A stretch of DNA of 64,000 nucleotides from Tenrec ecaudatus (GCF_050624435.1 NC_134539.1:42378001-42442000), one strand, 5' to 3'. Positions 1-11,494 are shown, counted from the stretch's first letter. Program-made: numbers and translations. Notes: generated by a model not told the origin, from the letters alone.

Positions 1-1420
1 AAGGTGGAGATGGGTGAGGCCTTTTGCCACGGGACTTGGTGCTGACCTGGGCTCCGGAGCCGGGTTATGTGGGGGGAAATGCTCTTCAGATCAGCAAGCC
101 CTCCCAGGTCCAGTTATGCCTGTACAGTTGAGCCTGTGGGGGAGAGGCTACACAGGCAGGAGAGACCCCACAAGGGTGGAAAAGGCTGGGGCCGCAAGGG
201 GTGCTGAGAGAGGCACAAGCCGCAGCGCCCGCCTCCTATGCCAGCTAGGAAGGGCTGGGCCAGGCTTAGAAGCTGGCACTGGGGACCCCACAGGGCACTG
301 CAGTGGTGAGAGCAGGCCGGAGCACACAGACGGCTCTGGCGGGGACCGCAAAGCCTTGTCCTATGCTCCCTAGCAGGTGGGCATTTATCGCTTGAGCCGT
401 TGGCCCTGTGAGCTGCGCAGGCTCCTCAGCGACGTGGTCCGAGCCTGTTCAGACAGCAGCAGTTCTGGCGGGGAAGCAGCGGCAATGACACCTGCCCTCT
501 GTCGTGGGAGGAATGTGTCACGGCAGGCTCAGGCCGCTGGCATCCCCACAGTGCCCCGGGGAGAGCAGACCTGCTCCGGCAGGAGTGCAAAGCCCTGTCG
601 CTCGGGCTCCCAGTAGGCAGGGGTGCCCACGGTTCCACCTGGCGCTGTCAGAGCTGGAAGGGATGCCCTTGGCAAGCAGACTTAGCGCTCCGGGCCATGG
701 CTACAGAACTCCACGGTGGCGCAGGCCAGCCTGAAGTGGCTCAGGTGGAAACCCAGTGTTGGGGGTAGAAGCAGGAGGTGCTCTGGTGCGGCTTGTGCTG
801 GCGGGAAGTGCACAGCTCAGGTTGCCGGCCAGGAGTGAAGGGGGAGCTAAGCTGACCAGGGCAGGTGGCCTGGCAAGCAGGGTGCCAGTGGAGAGGTCCT
901 AGGCAGCAATGGGGGTGGATGGTCCCTGTGGGTGTTGCCCAGGCATTCCCCAGTAAATTGCAGGTCAGTTACCTGGGCTTTGGGTGAATGGAGGTGGGCC
1001 CAAGGGCAGGTCACTGCCAAGTTGGGATGAAGGAAACTGCGGGAAAGGGAAGCTTTTCTCCTAGTGGGGTCCCGTGAGTGGGCAGCTGCTGTAGGGGGTC
1101 CCGCGGCCACTGCATGTGTCTCGGCAGAGCAGGCAAGCAACTGTGGGCACTGGGTCCCGGTCTGGGGATGGAGTGGGGCTATAGCTAGTCGCGGCCACAG
1201 TGGTAGCAGCCTACTGAGCCGAGATGTCCCACGAATTGGGTCCTGGATCACCAAGGCCCCAGCTCAGGACAAATGCGTGGGGTGGGGGTGGGGTGCTGTC
1301 CCCGGGGGATATTTCACTCACCAGACTCCTACCACTCGGCTACCTGGACACCAAACCCGCCTTGTTCGAAAGAGCTCTCAGAGTGTGAGGGTCCCCTGGT
1401 CCGCCATCTTCCCAGAAGTC
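1..1420 (-). mobile_element. L1 LINE 5' UTR (5' end at about 1420, reads leftward out of the window)
   Basis: GC-rich, CpG-containing DNA ends abruptly at about 1420, where A+T-rich sequence begins. On the minus strand the segment starts with GACTTCTGGGAAGATGGCGG. An AAGATGGC core close to the start is typical of mammalian L1 5' UTRs, which carry the internal RNA polymerase II promoter. ORF1 would lie to the left, outside the window, so this may be the 5' end of a full-length L1. Weakly similar blocks recur inside (for example around 330-380 and 565-620), suggesting degenerate monomers. The short open frames here (such as 14-373 and 847-1254) match nothing I know and come from high GC content. 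A host CpG-island promoter is the alternative and less likely, because the edge carries the L1 start signature. Confidence 0.6.
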
Positions 1421-2276
1421 TTTTTTTTTGTTGTTTAACATCACAACCCCTGCCCATTCCTCAAAGGTAGCAAGGGCTGTCCTATGAGCAAGTCATTGAA
1501 AAAAGCCTTACCCTATTCACCTTAAGGTATCTTTTTCTTCCTGAAACTCGAATCTTGAAAAGGATCACAATTTGAATCCCTAGAGGATGCCAAAATCATC
1601 ATGTGAATTGGAAAGTGACTAATTTGCTGGGGAAGAGATAAGAACGATCGAAAATCCACCTTCATAAATATACAGACCTTGGTAGAGGATGTACTGAGAA
1701 ACAGTAGCTTCACATTTTGACATTTTTATTTAATAAATGTTTCTATGATTTTTGTGACAATATCTGTTGACTTACTCTCATACTATTACTCAGATTGACA
1801 ACATTTTGCCTGTTTTAAAATTGTTCTATCTCTTTAACTTTTTTTTACAAACCATTTGTGGATAAGGTAGAGATGTTACTTTTTATTTCCTAAGGATAAT
1901 GCTACTCATTCTCTTATGATTTAATGACCAGAGGCAGGAATTTAATATTAATGCAATCCATAGTCTACAATTTATATTGAAACTTCTTCAGTCATCCCAT
2001 TGATATTACAGATTTATTTTCTGGGTCTGAGTTCAAATCTAGGACCACACATTGCATTCAATTCTCATGCCATTTCAATCTTCTTTCATTTGGAACATCC
2101 CCTCAGCATTTTTGTGTGTATGTTTTTTGGCTTTAACAGTTTTTAAGCATATTGGCCAGGTAATTATATAATATCCCCTGATTTAAATATCACAGAAATT
2201 GACATTCATCCTTTTTAATCCATCTCACAGAGGCCTCTGACAGCACCTGACACTGGATCATTGATTGTTTTTCCAA
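1421..2276. other. A+T-rich intergenic DNA, nothing recognised
   Basis: The stretch between the L1 5' UTR and the next LINE insertion has no coherent open frame, RNA gene or repeat that I recognise. A short T-run at 1421-1430 abuts the L1 5' end. Confidence 0.5.
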
Positions 2277-2290
2277 AAATGTCCCTGTAA
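2277..2290. repeat. Target-site duplication, left copy (LINE 2291-4906)
   Basis: AAATGTCCCTGTAA here is repeated exactly at 4907-4920. The pair brackets a single LINE insertion. Confidence 0.85.
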
Positions 2291-4906
2291 CAACTGCCCC
2301 TCACCCCAGAAGATTTTACTTGAGAAGATGGCACTGAAACGGCAGCTAGGGGAGACTGGCATGTCTGACCAGAGCAAATAGGAGCAAACAAAGGGGGAGG
2401 AAGAGAGTAGAGCCCATCCTGGCCCATCAGGCCTGGAGAACAATATCCCCACTCTGAACAGCCAGTGGACAGAGTGGACAATATGGCTGATCCCACTACG
2501 AGACACGCCATCCCTTGATGGCCCAGGGCCCTAAGGGGGACAACACTGGAGACTCAATGTCAGGACTGGCCCAGACTGACCTTGTGGCACCGAGGCAAAC
2601 CACTAAAAGTGTGCGGTAGAGCAACCGTGGGAGCAGAGCAGGGAGCCCCTGAGGGAGTACAAAGGACAGACTCTGGGGCCAAAGCATGGTGCCCCATTGG
2701 ACTTGACTGAAGGACACACCTAGAGATAAAAAAATCAGACCTTGATCTATTTACAGGTTTTTCTTTCTTTAATTTTTTTTCTTTTAATTAATTTATTTTT
2801 CTATGGGTAATTGGTTTCCTTTTTTGTTGTCATTGCTGTGTTCATACTCATCGTCTGTCTTGCTATGGCTTGATTTTTGGTGCATATTATTATCTCTACA
2901 GCTCTATCCAGATAAGATAGACTGGATGAATAGTCTGGAGGAGAAAATAATGGGACCAATGATTCCGGGGGGACACGGGAGAGGGGAAGGAGGGGGTAAG
3001 GAGGTGGTGCTGACCAACCCAGGGACAGGGTAGCAACAAGTGATCCAAAATCAGTGGCAAGGAAGGTATGAGAGGCCTGGTAGAGATTCAGCAAGGGCAA
3101 GGTAACCGAGAGAAATTACTGAAACTCAAGTGAAGGCTGAGCAAGATAGTGGGACAAGAAGAAAGTAAAAGGAAATAGAGGAAAGAACTAGGTGACAAAG
3201 GGTATTTATAGAGGTCTAAAGACTGGAATGTACATATGTAAATATATTTATATAAGAGTGTAGGGAAACAGATCTATGTGCATATATTTATAGGTTTAGT
3301 ATTAAGGCAGCAGATGGACATTGGGCCTCCACTCAAGCACTTACTCAATCCAAAAACACATTGGTCTATTAAATTGGCATTCTAGATGCACACCTTCCCG
3401 ACACGATTGCTGAAGAAAAATGTGTGCATAACGTGCAAACGTGGTGAAGAAAGCTGATGGTGCCTGGATATTGAAAGATATAGTGTCTGCGGTCTTAAAA
3501 GCTTGAAGGTAAACAAGCGGCCATCTAGCTCACAAGCATCAAAGCCCACATGGAAGAAGCACATCAGCCTGTCTGACCATGAGGTGCAGAAGGGACCAAT
3601 TATCAGACATCAAAGAACTAAAAAGCATATCAGTGTATGCCCACCTTCCTGATACAATCAATGAAGACAAACGTGTGCATAAGCAAATGTGGTGAAGAAA
3701 GTTGATGGTGCCTGGCTATCAAAAGATATAGTGTCTGGGGTCTTAAAGGCTCGAAGATAAACAAGTGGCCATCTAGTTTAGAAGCATCAAAGCCCACATG
3801 GGAGAAACACACCAGCCCGTGTGACCATGAACTGTCAAAGGGATCAGGTATTAAGCATCAAGGAACAAAAAAATTATATGATTGTAAATGTGGGTGAGTG
3901 CAGAGTGCAGACTCAAAGCCCATTGGTAGCCAACCAGACACCCCTTACAGAAGGGTTGTGGGGAGGAGATGAGTCAGTCAGGGTGCAGGGTAGCAACTAT
4001 GAAACATAGAACTTTCCGTTGGACAGGGCAAGATATGACAAAAATAATAATTTATAAATTATCAAGGGCTCATGAGGGAGGAGGGAGCGGGGAGGGAAGG
4101 GGAAAAAAAAACAGGACCTGATGCCAAGAGCTTAAGTGGAGAGCAAATGTTTTGAAAATGATGAGGGCAATGAATGTACAGATGCGCTTTACACAATTGA
4201 TGTATGTATGGATTGTGAAAACAGTTATAGAAGCACCTAACAAAACATTTTTTAAAAAAAGAAAGTAAACGTTTAGAAAATAATGATGGTAACATATGTA
4301 CAAATATGCTTGATACAATTGATGTATGGATTGTTATAAGAGCTCCCAATAAAATGATCTTTTAAATAAATAAAAAAAGAAACATATAACTTTCTTCTAG
4401 TTCTTAAATGCTTCTTCCCCTCCACTATCATGATCCCAATTCTACCTTACAAATCTGGCTAGACCAGAGGATGTACATAGGTACAGATAGCAACTGGAAA
4501 CACAGGAAATCCAGGACAGATGACTCTTTCAGGACCAATGGTGAGAGTGGAGATGCCTAGAGAGTGGAGGGAATGTGGGGTAGAAAGGGGGAACTGATTA
4601 CAAGAATCTACATATAGCCTCCTACCTGGGGGATAGACAGCAGAGAAGAGGGTGCTGGGGGTAGGGGGAGACATCGGACAGTGTAACATATGACAAAATA
4701 ATAATAATTTATGAATTATGAAGAGTTCATGAGTTGGGGGGAGTGGGGAGGGAGGGGGAAATGAACAGCCGATATTAAGGGCTCAAGTAGAAGGCAAATG
4801 TTTTGAGAATGATGATGGCAACAAATGTACGTATATTCTTGACATAATGGATGTATGTATGGATTGTGATAAGAATTTTACAAGCCCCCAATAAAATGAT
4901 TTTTTT
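2291..4906 (+). mobile_element. L1-type LINE, 2.6-kb 3' non-coding region with tandem internal repeats
   Basis: A 14-bp direct repeat brackets this segment, which ends in AATAAAATGATTTTTTTAAA, an L1-like polyadenylation signal and A-rich tail. It has no ORF2, so it is 5'-truncated or an internally deleted derivative. Two tandem units of about 250 bp lie at about 3389-3638 and 3640-3880. Each contains the phrase GGTGCCTGG followed by a block ending in CATCAAAG. From about 4140 the terminal domain (GCAAATGTTTTGAAAATGAT ... AATAAAATGAT) appears twice, the second time after a T/A-rich spacer and the 4380-4700 block. Related copies occur many times in the window. I assign it to L1 because the same block is familiar from afrotherian L1 3' UTRs; an RTE origin is less likely. 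Confidence 0.75.
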
Positions 4907-4920
4907 AAATGTCCCTGTAA
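4907..4920. repeat. Target-site duplication, right copy
   Basis: Exact copy of the 14-mer at 2277-2290, directly after the A-rich LINE tail. Confidence 0.85.
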
Positions 4921-5129
4921 AACACACCTGAAAAAAATGATTCACTTAGATCAGCAAAGTGGTTTATTACATCAGTAATTTTGAAGGTAGAAGATGGTGG
5001 GATTTTCAAGGTAAAGAGACCCCTCGGTATTCTGGCAGAGAATATAAAGACATTGAGGAAAGAGGGAAATCATAGCGATTGAATCTATTTCAACCCATCC
5101 GGACCTTATAGAACAGAGAAGAGTTGATT

Positions 5130-5430
5130 CACAGGACTTCCAAGGCTATAAATTTTTACAGAAGTAGACTACCTTGCCTTTCTCCTGAGAGATGATTGGT
5201 GAGCTTGAACTACTGACCTGTGATTAGCAGTCCGACAACAACAAAATAAAGCCCACTGCTATTGCCTTGATTTCGATTTTTAGCAACCTTGCATAGGGTG
5301 TCCAAGGCTGTAACTCTCTGGGAACAGATAATCTCATCTTTCTCCAACAGAGTGGCTGTTGAGTTTGAACTGCTGGTCTGCAGGTAGCAGTCCCACGCTT
5401 ATCCAACAGCCACGAGGGCTCCTTAATGAA
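5130..5430 (-). mobile_element. Two AfroSINE-like SINEs, minus strand, in tandem
   Basis: Two consecutive minus-strand blocks (about 5130-5235 and 5245-5430) have the AfroSINE order. The tail-side phrase CCAAGGCTGTAA comes first, then a block reading GTTTGAACTGCTGGTCTGC, which is the complement of the tRNA-like B-box region, then the head complement CGAGGGCTCC. These are tRNA-derived, polymerase III-transcribed retroposons that use a LINE for mobility. The copies are diverged. Confidence 0.6.
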
Positions 5431-5844
5431 GGAAAGAGGGGATAAGGTCATTTTTAAAAGCCCTCCAGGTGAGTCTGCTATATTTACTAAGGAAGTTAAT
5501 CCGCCCTCTTCCCTGTGGTGCAATTGAAAATCAATATTGTTCTAAATACAGATAATTATCCCTGTGGGCTCATCCACCACCTACTTCTTAACACAATCGC
5601 CCCCAAGACAGCCCCTTGTTTAAAAATAAAAAGTTCCGTTTTTTCAAGACAGTTCATGAGGACCCTTACAAATATAAATTCACATTTTTAACATTGTGTC
5701 CACGGTGTGACCTAGTAAGGCCACCTCTGAGCATTAACTCCAAAAGAAATGGGAATAACCCACAGAGGAAGAACGTCATAGACGATTTTCACTGAAGAAT
5801 TATGTATACTAATGAAAAGTAGATGAAACCCATCAGAAGGGACT

Positions 5845-6010
5845 TATGAGAGCTTCTAGCACTGACTGCACACTAATCGAGAGTCAGACTCTGTGCTCAT
5901 CAACCCGTCCAGCTAATTTAATTCTCACAACAGCCCGGGGAGGGGAGTATTCTATTTTATGAACGCTGTTATACAGCTAGAAATTCAAGACCAAACGTAG
6001 CAAATACACT
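5845..6010 (+). mobile_element. MIR SINE relic
   Basis: The MIR core and tail order is visible: TTTAATTCTCACAACAGCCC, a block equivalent to 'bp stat' in GGGGAGTATTCTATTTTATG, then ATACAGCTAGAAATTCAAG. MIR is an ancient mammal-wide tRNA-derived SINE. Divergence is high. Confidence 0.6.
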
Positions 6011-7106
6011 CTCCAGTGTTGTGAAACCATTAAATAAGACAGTTATGAAGCACTCGCAACAACATGGGAAGATATGGCAGGAATATTAAGTGGAAAAATA
6101 AGTGGATCATATGATACCAATGATATAAAATGTACATTGAAATGTACTTAAGGCATATTACAGATGACCAACCATTGCCTTTCAACAGTAAAGTATTTTC
6201 TTCTTTCTAACTTTCTAAGCTTTTTGTAACTAGCATGATTTATCTTAATATGATGAGCATGATATACTAACCAAACAAATTATGTAGAAGCTCCTTTAAG
6301 TAGATTAAACATTACTTACAGTGCACATCCCTGAATGAGTGTGATCGTGGATTTTCTTCCTCTTGCTTTGGAGTTTGCTTGCCTTCCTCCTCCCCCCCAC
6401 CCCCCTCACTAATAAACCTAAATTGCTCTTGAGAAAATTTTTTAATTATTTAAAAAAAGAGAAGAGAAGAGGCTTTAAATTCAATAACTCATTCAAATAA
6501 TTGAGGGTTTCCTTCGCCCACCATTGCTGCAAGATCCCTCCTAACTGAAAATAATAGGCCATTATCAGGGTTTGCCTGGAACAAAGTCTCCTAAACCACA
6601 ACCAGCAGGAAGTCCAATTCACTGAGCTGTGCATTTGCAAACTGAAGTTAGGAGTCAGTGTGAGCAACGTTCTTCTGAAAGGAAACCACACAAATAGCCC
6701 AAATCTGCAGAAATGTTTCACCAGTGCATCATAAACGTGGACTGGTGGAACGGAGGACAAAATGAAATTCGGGATTTGGGAAAGAAAAGAGCATTGGACT
6801 TTCAGAAAACAATCAAAAGGCTCCAGAGATCCCAGGAATAAGAGTTCTCGATACGGTATGCCTGTCCCCAGCCAGTGAGGTGTGACTCAGCTCACGGGCA
6901 CAGGAAAGACAGTGGACCTTGAACTACCTCATCCATGCTGCCAACAGAGAGAATCTTCCCCCTTCCCTCCAGGCTCAATAGGACCACCTTACGTATCATC
7001 AGAAGTACTGCAATATCGACCTTGTGCTTTCCCCAAACGTCCTCTCTTTGCTCTCTCTAATGCTTTCTTAACTGAAAAGACGAAGTGGTCATTTAAAACA
7101 CAAATA
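6011..7106. other. Unannotated A+T-rich DNA
   Basis: No repeat or gene is recognised with confidence. A minus-strand open frame of 104 codons at 6446-6760 matches no family I know, and its composition is ordinary. A C/T-rich patch lies near 6380-6410. Confidence 0.4.
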
Positions 7107-7279
7107 TGAGGGGGTACCCAAAATAAACTGGAATTGCACTGGGCAGAGTGGAGCTTTCATAGTATGCATTTTTCCCACTAGGCAAGTGAAGTGGTTGGCT
7201 TACAAACTTTCATAGGTGGGGGAGCATATTCATAGAACTATAGGATTCAGGTGTAGATGTTACTTAATTGTAATTGTGA

Positions 7280-7845
7280 GGCTAAAGAATTGTGTACAGG
7301 TATCAAGTTGACAAGGGGTGGATTGAGATAGTTAAGGTTTATTGTGCCAACCTGGCCAATAAACACGTGTGAGGTTAATTGAAGGGTGGAGAGATTAATG
7401 TCTCCATGACCCTCACCTTTCTAGTTCTCAGGTCTCTTGCTTTCTGATGGTCGGGCCAGTGTGCAGCTGCCTTAGCCAGTTCCCTGCTTCAGCTGGCAAG
7501 GCTCACTTCCTGCAAGACATTGCTGAGGAGAAACCACATGGACCTACCCCAATGCAGCCCTGTGTGCTTGGAGCAGCCGTGTGTAGACCCCTGCCAGGAC
7601 TGAGATACTCACATGCTCACTGATTCAGCGTTGCTCCTGCAGTCAGTGTCATTGTGTATGTTTTGTGAGATTGAGGAGGACTTTGTAGATAGGGGTCGGA
7701 CATATGGATTAATGTTGAACTTGTGGGCTTGGGCAGCACTGGGTTGGGATGCTTTCATAATGTACACTTAGCCTTTATATAAAACTCTCTCTTATACATA
7801 TGAGTTTCTGTGGATTTGTTTCCCTTGTTTACCCAGACTCACACA
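7280..7845 (+). mobile_element. Truncated ERV-L: polypurine tract plus 3' LTR, inserted in mariner
   Basis: The LTR runs from about 7324 (TGAGATAG) to 7845 (ACTCACACA). Directly upstream, AAGGGGTGGAT matches the position and sequence of the polypurine tract of the ERV at 27033-34884. A further 40 bases or so (AAAGAATTGTGTACAGG and onward) are shared with that provirus's internal 3' region. So this is the 3' end of a relative and not a pure solo LTR. The interior phrases CAGTGTGCAGCTGCCTT and GGGCTTGGGCAGCACTGGG recur in the other LTRs of the window. Confidence 0.7.
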
Positions 7846-8204
7846 GGGAGCATTTGGCAACTTGCTCTGAGATAGTGCACCCAGTGGCATCGCCTAGGCA
7901 TGGAAAGTTTCTCTCTGGTCACAGTGAATTTTTTCATAAATGCAGTTTCACTCAAACTTCAGTTTTTTATGGTTGTTTTAAGAGAACAGCTTGCTATTGT
8001 GAAATTTTGTTTCCTGTTCTAGAAAAATGCTACAGAAACTGCTGTGGTGTTGAACATAGCTCACAAGGACAGTGCTATGGGAAAAACTCAAGTGTACAAA
8101 GGGTTTTCTCATTTCAAAAAAAGATGAAATGGCAGTTGCTGACAAACCTCATTCTGACATCTCTCAATTTCCCAAATGGACAAAAATGTTGACTCATAAC
8201 GCAT

Positions 8205-8660
8205 TTGGAGTTCATTCCACCAGGTCTGACTGTTAATCATGTTCTCTATTTAAAGGTTCTGAAAAGATTGTGTAACAGTATGCAACAAAAAAGGCCTGAT
8301 TTTTGGCAGAAGGGAGACTGGTTTTGTTTCCACCACAATGCACCTGCTCATGCAGCCATCTCAGTGCACCAGTTTTTGACAAAAAACCAGAATGCCTCTC
8401 TTGCCCCATATACCTTACTCACCTGACCTCACTCCGTGAGACTTCTTATAGTTTTCACAAATGCAGAGGGACATGAAAGTACAGTGATTTGATGACCTAG
8501 AAGAGGGAAAGAAAAAAACCAGGGAGGTGCTGTCAGCCATCCACACAGATGAGATTGAAAAATGTTTCCAAGAATGGAACCACAGATTTGGCAAATGTAT
8601 TAAGTGTAATGGAGAGTACTTTGAAGGTGATAATGTTTTGTTAATAAAATTTGAATACCT
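8205..8660 (+). pseudogene. Mariner transposase C-terminal remnant
   Basis: An open stretch of 73 codons from 8205 encodes FIPP-like and PDFWQKGDW-like residues followed by HHNAPAHAA. The last motif corresponds to the region around the second catalytic Asp of mariner DD34D transposases, with the usual D of 'DNAPAH' replaced by H. The frame then breaks; the conserved end (FGKCIKCNGEYFEGD) reads on at 8590-8635. Catalytic residues are lost. Confidence 0.75.
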
Positions 8661-8934
8661 AGCTTTGGCAGGGTGATCCATTTTTTTAAGGGTACATCCT
8701 TGTAAGACCATTTTATCACCCGTCTTAAATTCTTTGATTGGCAAGCACCAGACATATTCTTCTCCGTGGTCTTAGAAAAAATTCTGCAGGGTTGAGAACC
8801 TGCCTTAGAAGCTGCCTTCTTTCCACTCTCATCTGGGGCCACCCTGCCCTCAGCAGCTTCCCTCGAGGCACGTTGGAGAAATTGGCTCTTCAGATGTACT
8901 TGTTCCCACTTTGAGGGCTGAAAGAGTGTGGTCT

Positions 8935-9250
8935 GCTCTTTTCCTGGTTCAATATCACCTTATTTGTGCCAAAGGCCTTTCCTACCACCCCGTCTCAGCA
9001 GCTCTCCCCCTCCCAAATCTGTCCTCAACTCTCTAGCACTTCTTAGTTCATTTTCTTTAAAGAATTTAGTACCATCTGTATTTGTACATTTCTACTTTAC
9101 GTATGTATTATTATCAACCATCCAGAATGCCAAGCCTATATCTGAGTTATGTCCTGTAGTTTTCATTTCCTAGTGCGCCTCTAAAATAATTCCTGGCACT
9201 TACTAGGTGCTCAGTACTACAACCAAAACTCGGTGACTGAATGAATTACT
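8935..9250 (+). mobile_element. L2 LINE 3' fragment
   Basis: The order resembles an L2 3' end: a C/T-rich block with AAGGCCTTTCCTACCACCCC, then TTCATTTCCTAGTGCGCC, then CTGGCACTTACTAGGTGCTC and TGACTGAATGAATT. The match is from pattern only. Confidence 0.45.
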
Positions 9251-9264
9251 TAAATCTTACCCCT

Positions 9265-9410
9265 TTTTCCTCAGGTGGCCTTGAATGGGTTACTCACACT
9301 CTAAGACTCACTTTCTACATCTGTAGAAACCATGAGAATACTGGTGAAGATCAGTAAGGTGAGTGTCTAGCCTAGTGACTGACACAGAGCAGACTCTCCT
9401 GAAAAAGCTC
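9265..9410 (-). mobile_element. MIR SINE relic, minus strand
   Basis: GGGTTACTCACACTCTAAG, CATCTGTAGAAACCATGAGA and GATCAGTAAGGTGAGTGTCT follow the order of a reversed MIR. Divergence is high. Confidence 0.5.
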
Positions 9411-9818
9411 TCATAATGATGCTCATGACGGGTGGAGCCAGTTCATAGAGTTCCATTTTAATCTTGGATGATATGTAAGATAGAAAAGAGGGATACTGCC
9501 AATAAACAGGTGAGTATACTTTAGGAAAGTGCCTACTATATTTTTGTCCTGTGTCAAAACTGACTGTGAACTACCTTGAGATTTATAAAGGGAGCTTATG
9601 TAAAATGAGTACTACTCTAAGAATGAAGCCTGGCTCCTATCATCCTGGCGTTGGCCCTGGGTTACTGCTCTGTCCCACTTTCAACATCAATGTATAAAAG
9701 ACTTGGACTAGATCATTGCTAAGGCTTTGCTGATTCTAGCATGCAGAACATGTAATCACTTCATCTGCTATTCATAGCCTCCTTTGTTAAGGACGTTTCC
9801 TAATTATTTTCTCTTTGT

Positions 9819-10032
9819 AATGGTGGCTTAAGGAGCCCTAGTAATAAAGTGGGTTAAGGTTGGGCTGCTACCTGCAAGGTTGGTGGTTTGAATCTACCAG
9901 CCACTCCCCAGAATTAAGAGGAAGCAGTCTGCGTGCATAAAGATTTATAGCCTCAGAGACCCCATGAGTGTCTACACTGTCCTTTAAATTCACTCTGAGT
10001 TGGGATTGACTGAATGGCAATGAATAGTGGCT
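9819..10032 (+). mobile_element. AfroSINE with target-site duplications
   Basis: The element starts AGGAGCCCTAGTAATAAAGT at 9831. A B-box-like phrase GGTTTGAATCTACCAGCCAC follows near 9886, and it ends with GAGTTGGGATTGACTGAATG. The flanks AATGGTGGCTT (9819-9829) and AATAGTGGCTT (10022-10032) differ at one base and form a TSD. This is the cleanest AfroSINE copy in the first third of the window. Confidence 0.8.
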
Positions 10033-10137
10033 TCTCTACAGTGTTTCTGCTTATGAAATAATCACTGAAACCCCCCATCGATTGCAGGGGAAGCCATTTA
10101 GGGTCTCTAAAGGCATTGTTTCAAATTTAAACTTCCA

Positions 10138-10230
10138 AACTGACTGCCAGAGAGTCATTTTTGACCCATAGCAACCCGATAGGAGAAGAGCTATTCGTTT
10201 GTGTCTCTGAAGTTATAAATCCTTCCAGTG
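10138..10230 (-). mobile_element. AfroSINE 3' fragment, minus strand
   Basis: TTTTTGACCCATAGCAACCC followed by ATAGGAGAAGAG is the complement of the AfroSINE 3' block (GGGTTGCTATGGGTC...). Only the tail half is present. Confidence 0.5.
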
Positions 10231-10259
10231 CGTAGTAGATGCCAAGTAAGTATTTACTG

Positions 10260-11480
10260 ATAAATAGTGCAAGAGGAATGCAAAAGAATTGAGTATCACT
10301 GTGGAGTCTACTTTGGATACTTGGAGGACTGATAGACAGAAGAGAGTTAATACATGAGGAAAATTAGCTTAGGGTTGAAGGGAAAGACTTCAGTCTGGTT
10401 TGGGACTTGTTGAGTTGGAGGTGTCTCTAGAACAATCTGAGAGCAGTTGGCTATTTAAGGCTTGAGATCTAGAGAACAATATGGACTGGAAATTAGGTTT
10501 GGGAATGATGAGAACGCGAGGCAGATGCTGAAGGAATGGGGCAAATAGACTAGATCTCCCACGCACAGAGTACTTTCTAAGGCTTTTTCCAACGACTTTC
10601 CAATTCCTCTCTTTTCCTACACACCTACCTTTTCCATCTGCCTCTCACATGAGGATCAGCCCCACCCTCTTTGGATGCCAGCAGTCTCGATTCCCCACGT
10701 GAATCTCCGAGAAAGCATTCTAGCTGATTGTGTAAAGCTTCTCTGATCTTCTCTCCTTGTTCATGATCTAGTCGTCACAAAGTAAAATCGAGAAGTTATA
10801 GACAACATACATTTGTCATCTCTACCAGTTCATTAAGAAGCTCACAGGGGGTGACATAAGACAGGGGACCAGGAACTCCAGCCTTTGGGGGGAAAAAAGA
10901 ACAACAGAACAAAAATAAAAAACAATTTTTCCAGGAATGCAAAATACATATTCTAAAAGCTCTTTTTTAGAGACAGGAAAACTGATGTTTACTGACAACA
11001 GCAATGAAAAGGGTGATAGATCATCAATTGCTCACTACTCTGTGCCGATAAATAAAAAATTAGCTCCAAATTTCAAGTGCTCTCTGAGATTTCAACTTTA
11101 ATATAACAAGCGCAATGATTTAACCTTGTCAATTACAGGTTCCCATGTGACTATCTAGCTCATAAAATAATATGACCTTGCATTTAGCAGAGGCCATTTT
11201 ATTTCAGCAAAAATCAAATTGCTTTAATAAATTTATTCCTCTGTACCTCAAACCATCCCTTGATGGCAGAGAGAAGGCATAGATAGTTATCTCCAATGTT
11301 GTTGGGCAAACCGAGCTGCTGAGTTATCAGACAATGGTCTCAGGTTACACCCAAGACAGTCCAAAAGTATTATTTCAAAACTCAAAGCAGACGTCAAACA
11401 CCCATTTCACTGTGTTTCCCACTAGGCCAAGTTGCCTTTCACCCCTTTAGTGTCCCTAACTAATCACTGTGCCATAAAAA
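10260..11480. other. Unannotated DNA
   Basis: No gene or recognisable repeat. It contains ordinary A+T-rich sequence, with a short AAAA-rich patch near 10890-10925. Confidence 0.4.
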
Positions 11481-11494
11481 ATAATATTACTGGA

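Larger units (their letters stand above)
7107..8702 (+). mobile_element. Mariner (Tc1/mariner) DNA transposon, decayed and interrupted
   Basis: The ends are imperfect inverted repeats: TGAGGGGGTACCC at 7107 and, on the other strand, CAAGGATGTACCC at 8702. Both are flanked by the TA dinucleotide that mariner elements duplicate (7105-7106 and 8703-8704). Transposase fragments lie between. An N-terminal DNA-binding part at about 7975-8185 encodes, across frames, AIVKFCFL and TQVYKGFSHFKK-like residues. A C-terminal catalytic part at 8205-8660 encodes PPGLTVN, VLKRLCNSM, HHNAPAHAA and then GEYFEGD near the end. The middle of the catalytic domain is missing and stops are frequent, so it is non-functional. 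An ERV-L LTR is inserted at about 7280-7845. Confidence 0.85.

Noticed and set aside
1-1420. CpG-island promoter of a host gene
   Set aside because: The edge carries an L1 5' start signature and no exon follows on either strand.
8415-8842. Minus-strand frames of 80-109 codons
   Set aside because: They are antisense to the mariner transposase remnant and terminal repeat.
9832-9910. tRNA-like sequence
   Set aside because: It is the tRNA-derived head of an AfroSINE, without a foldable anticodon arm or acceptor stem of a real tRNA.
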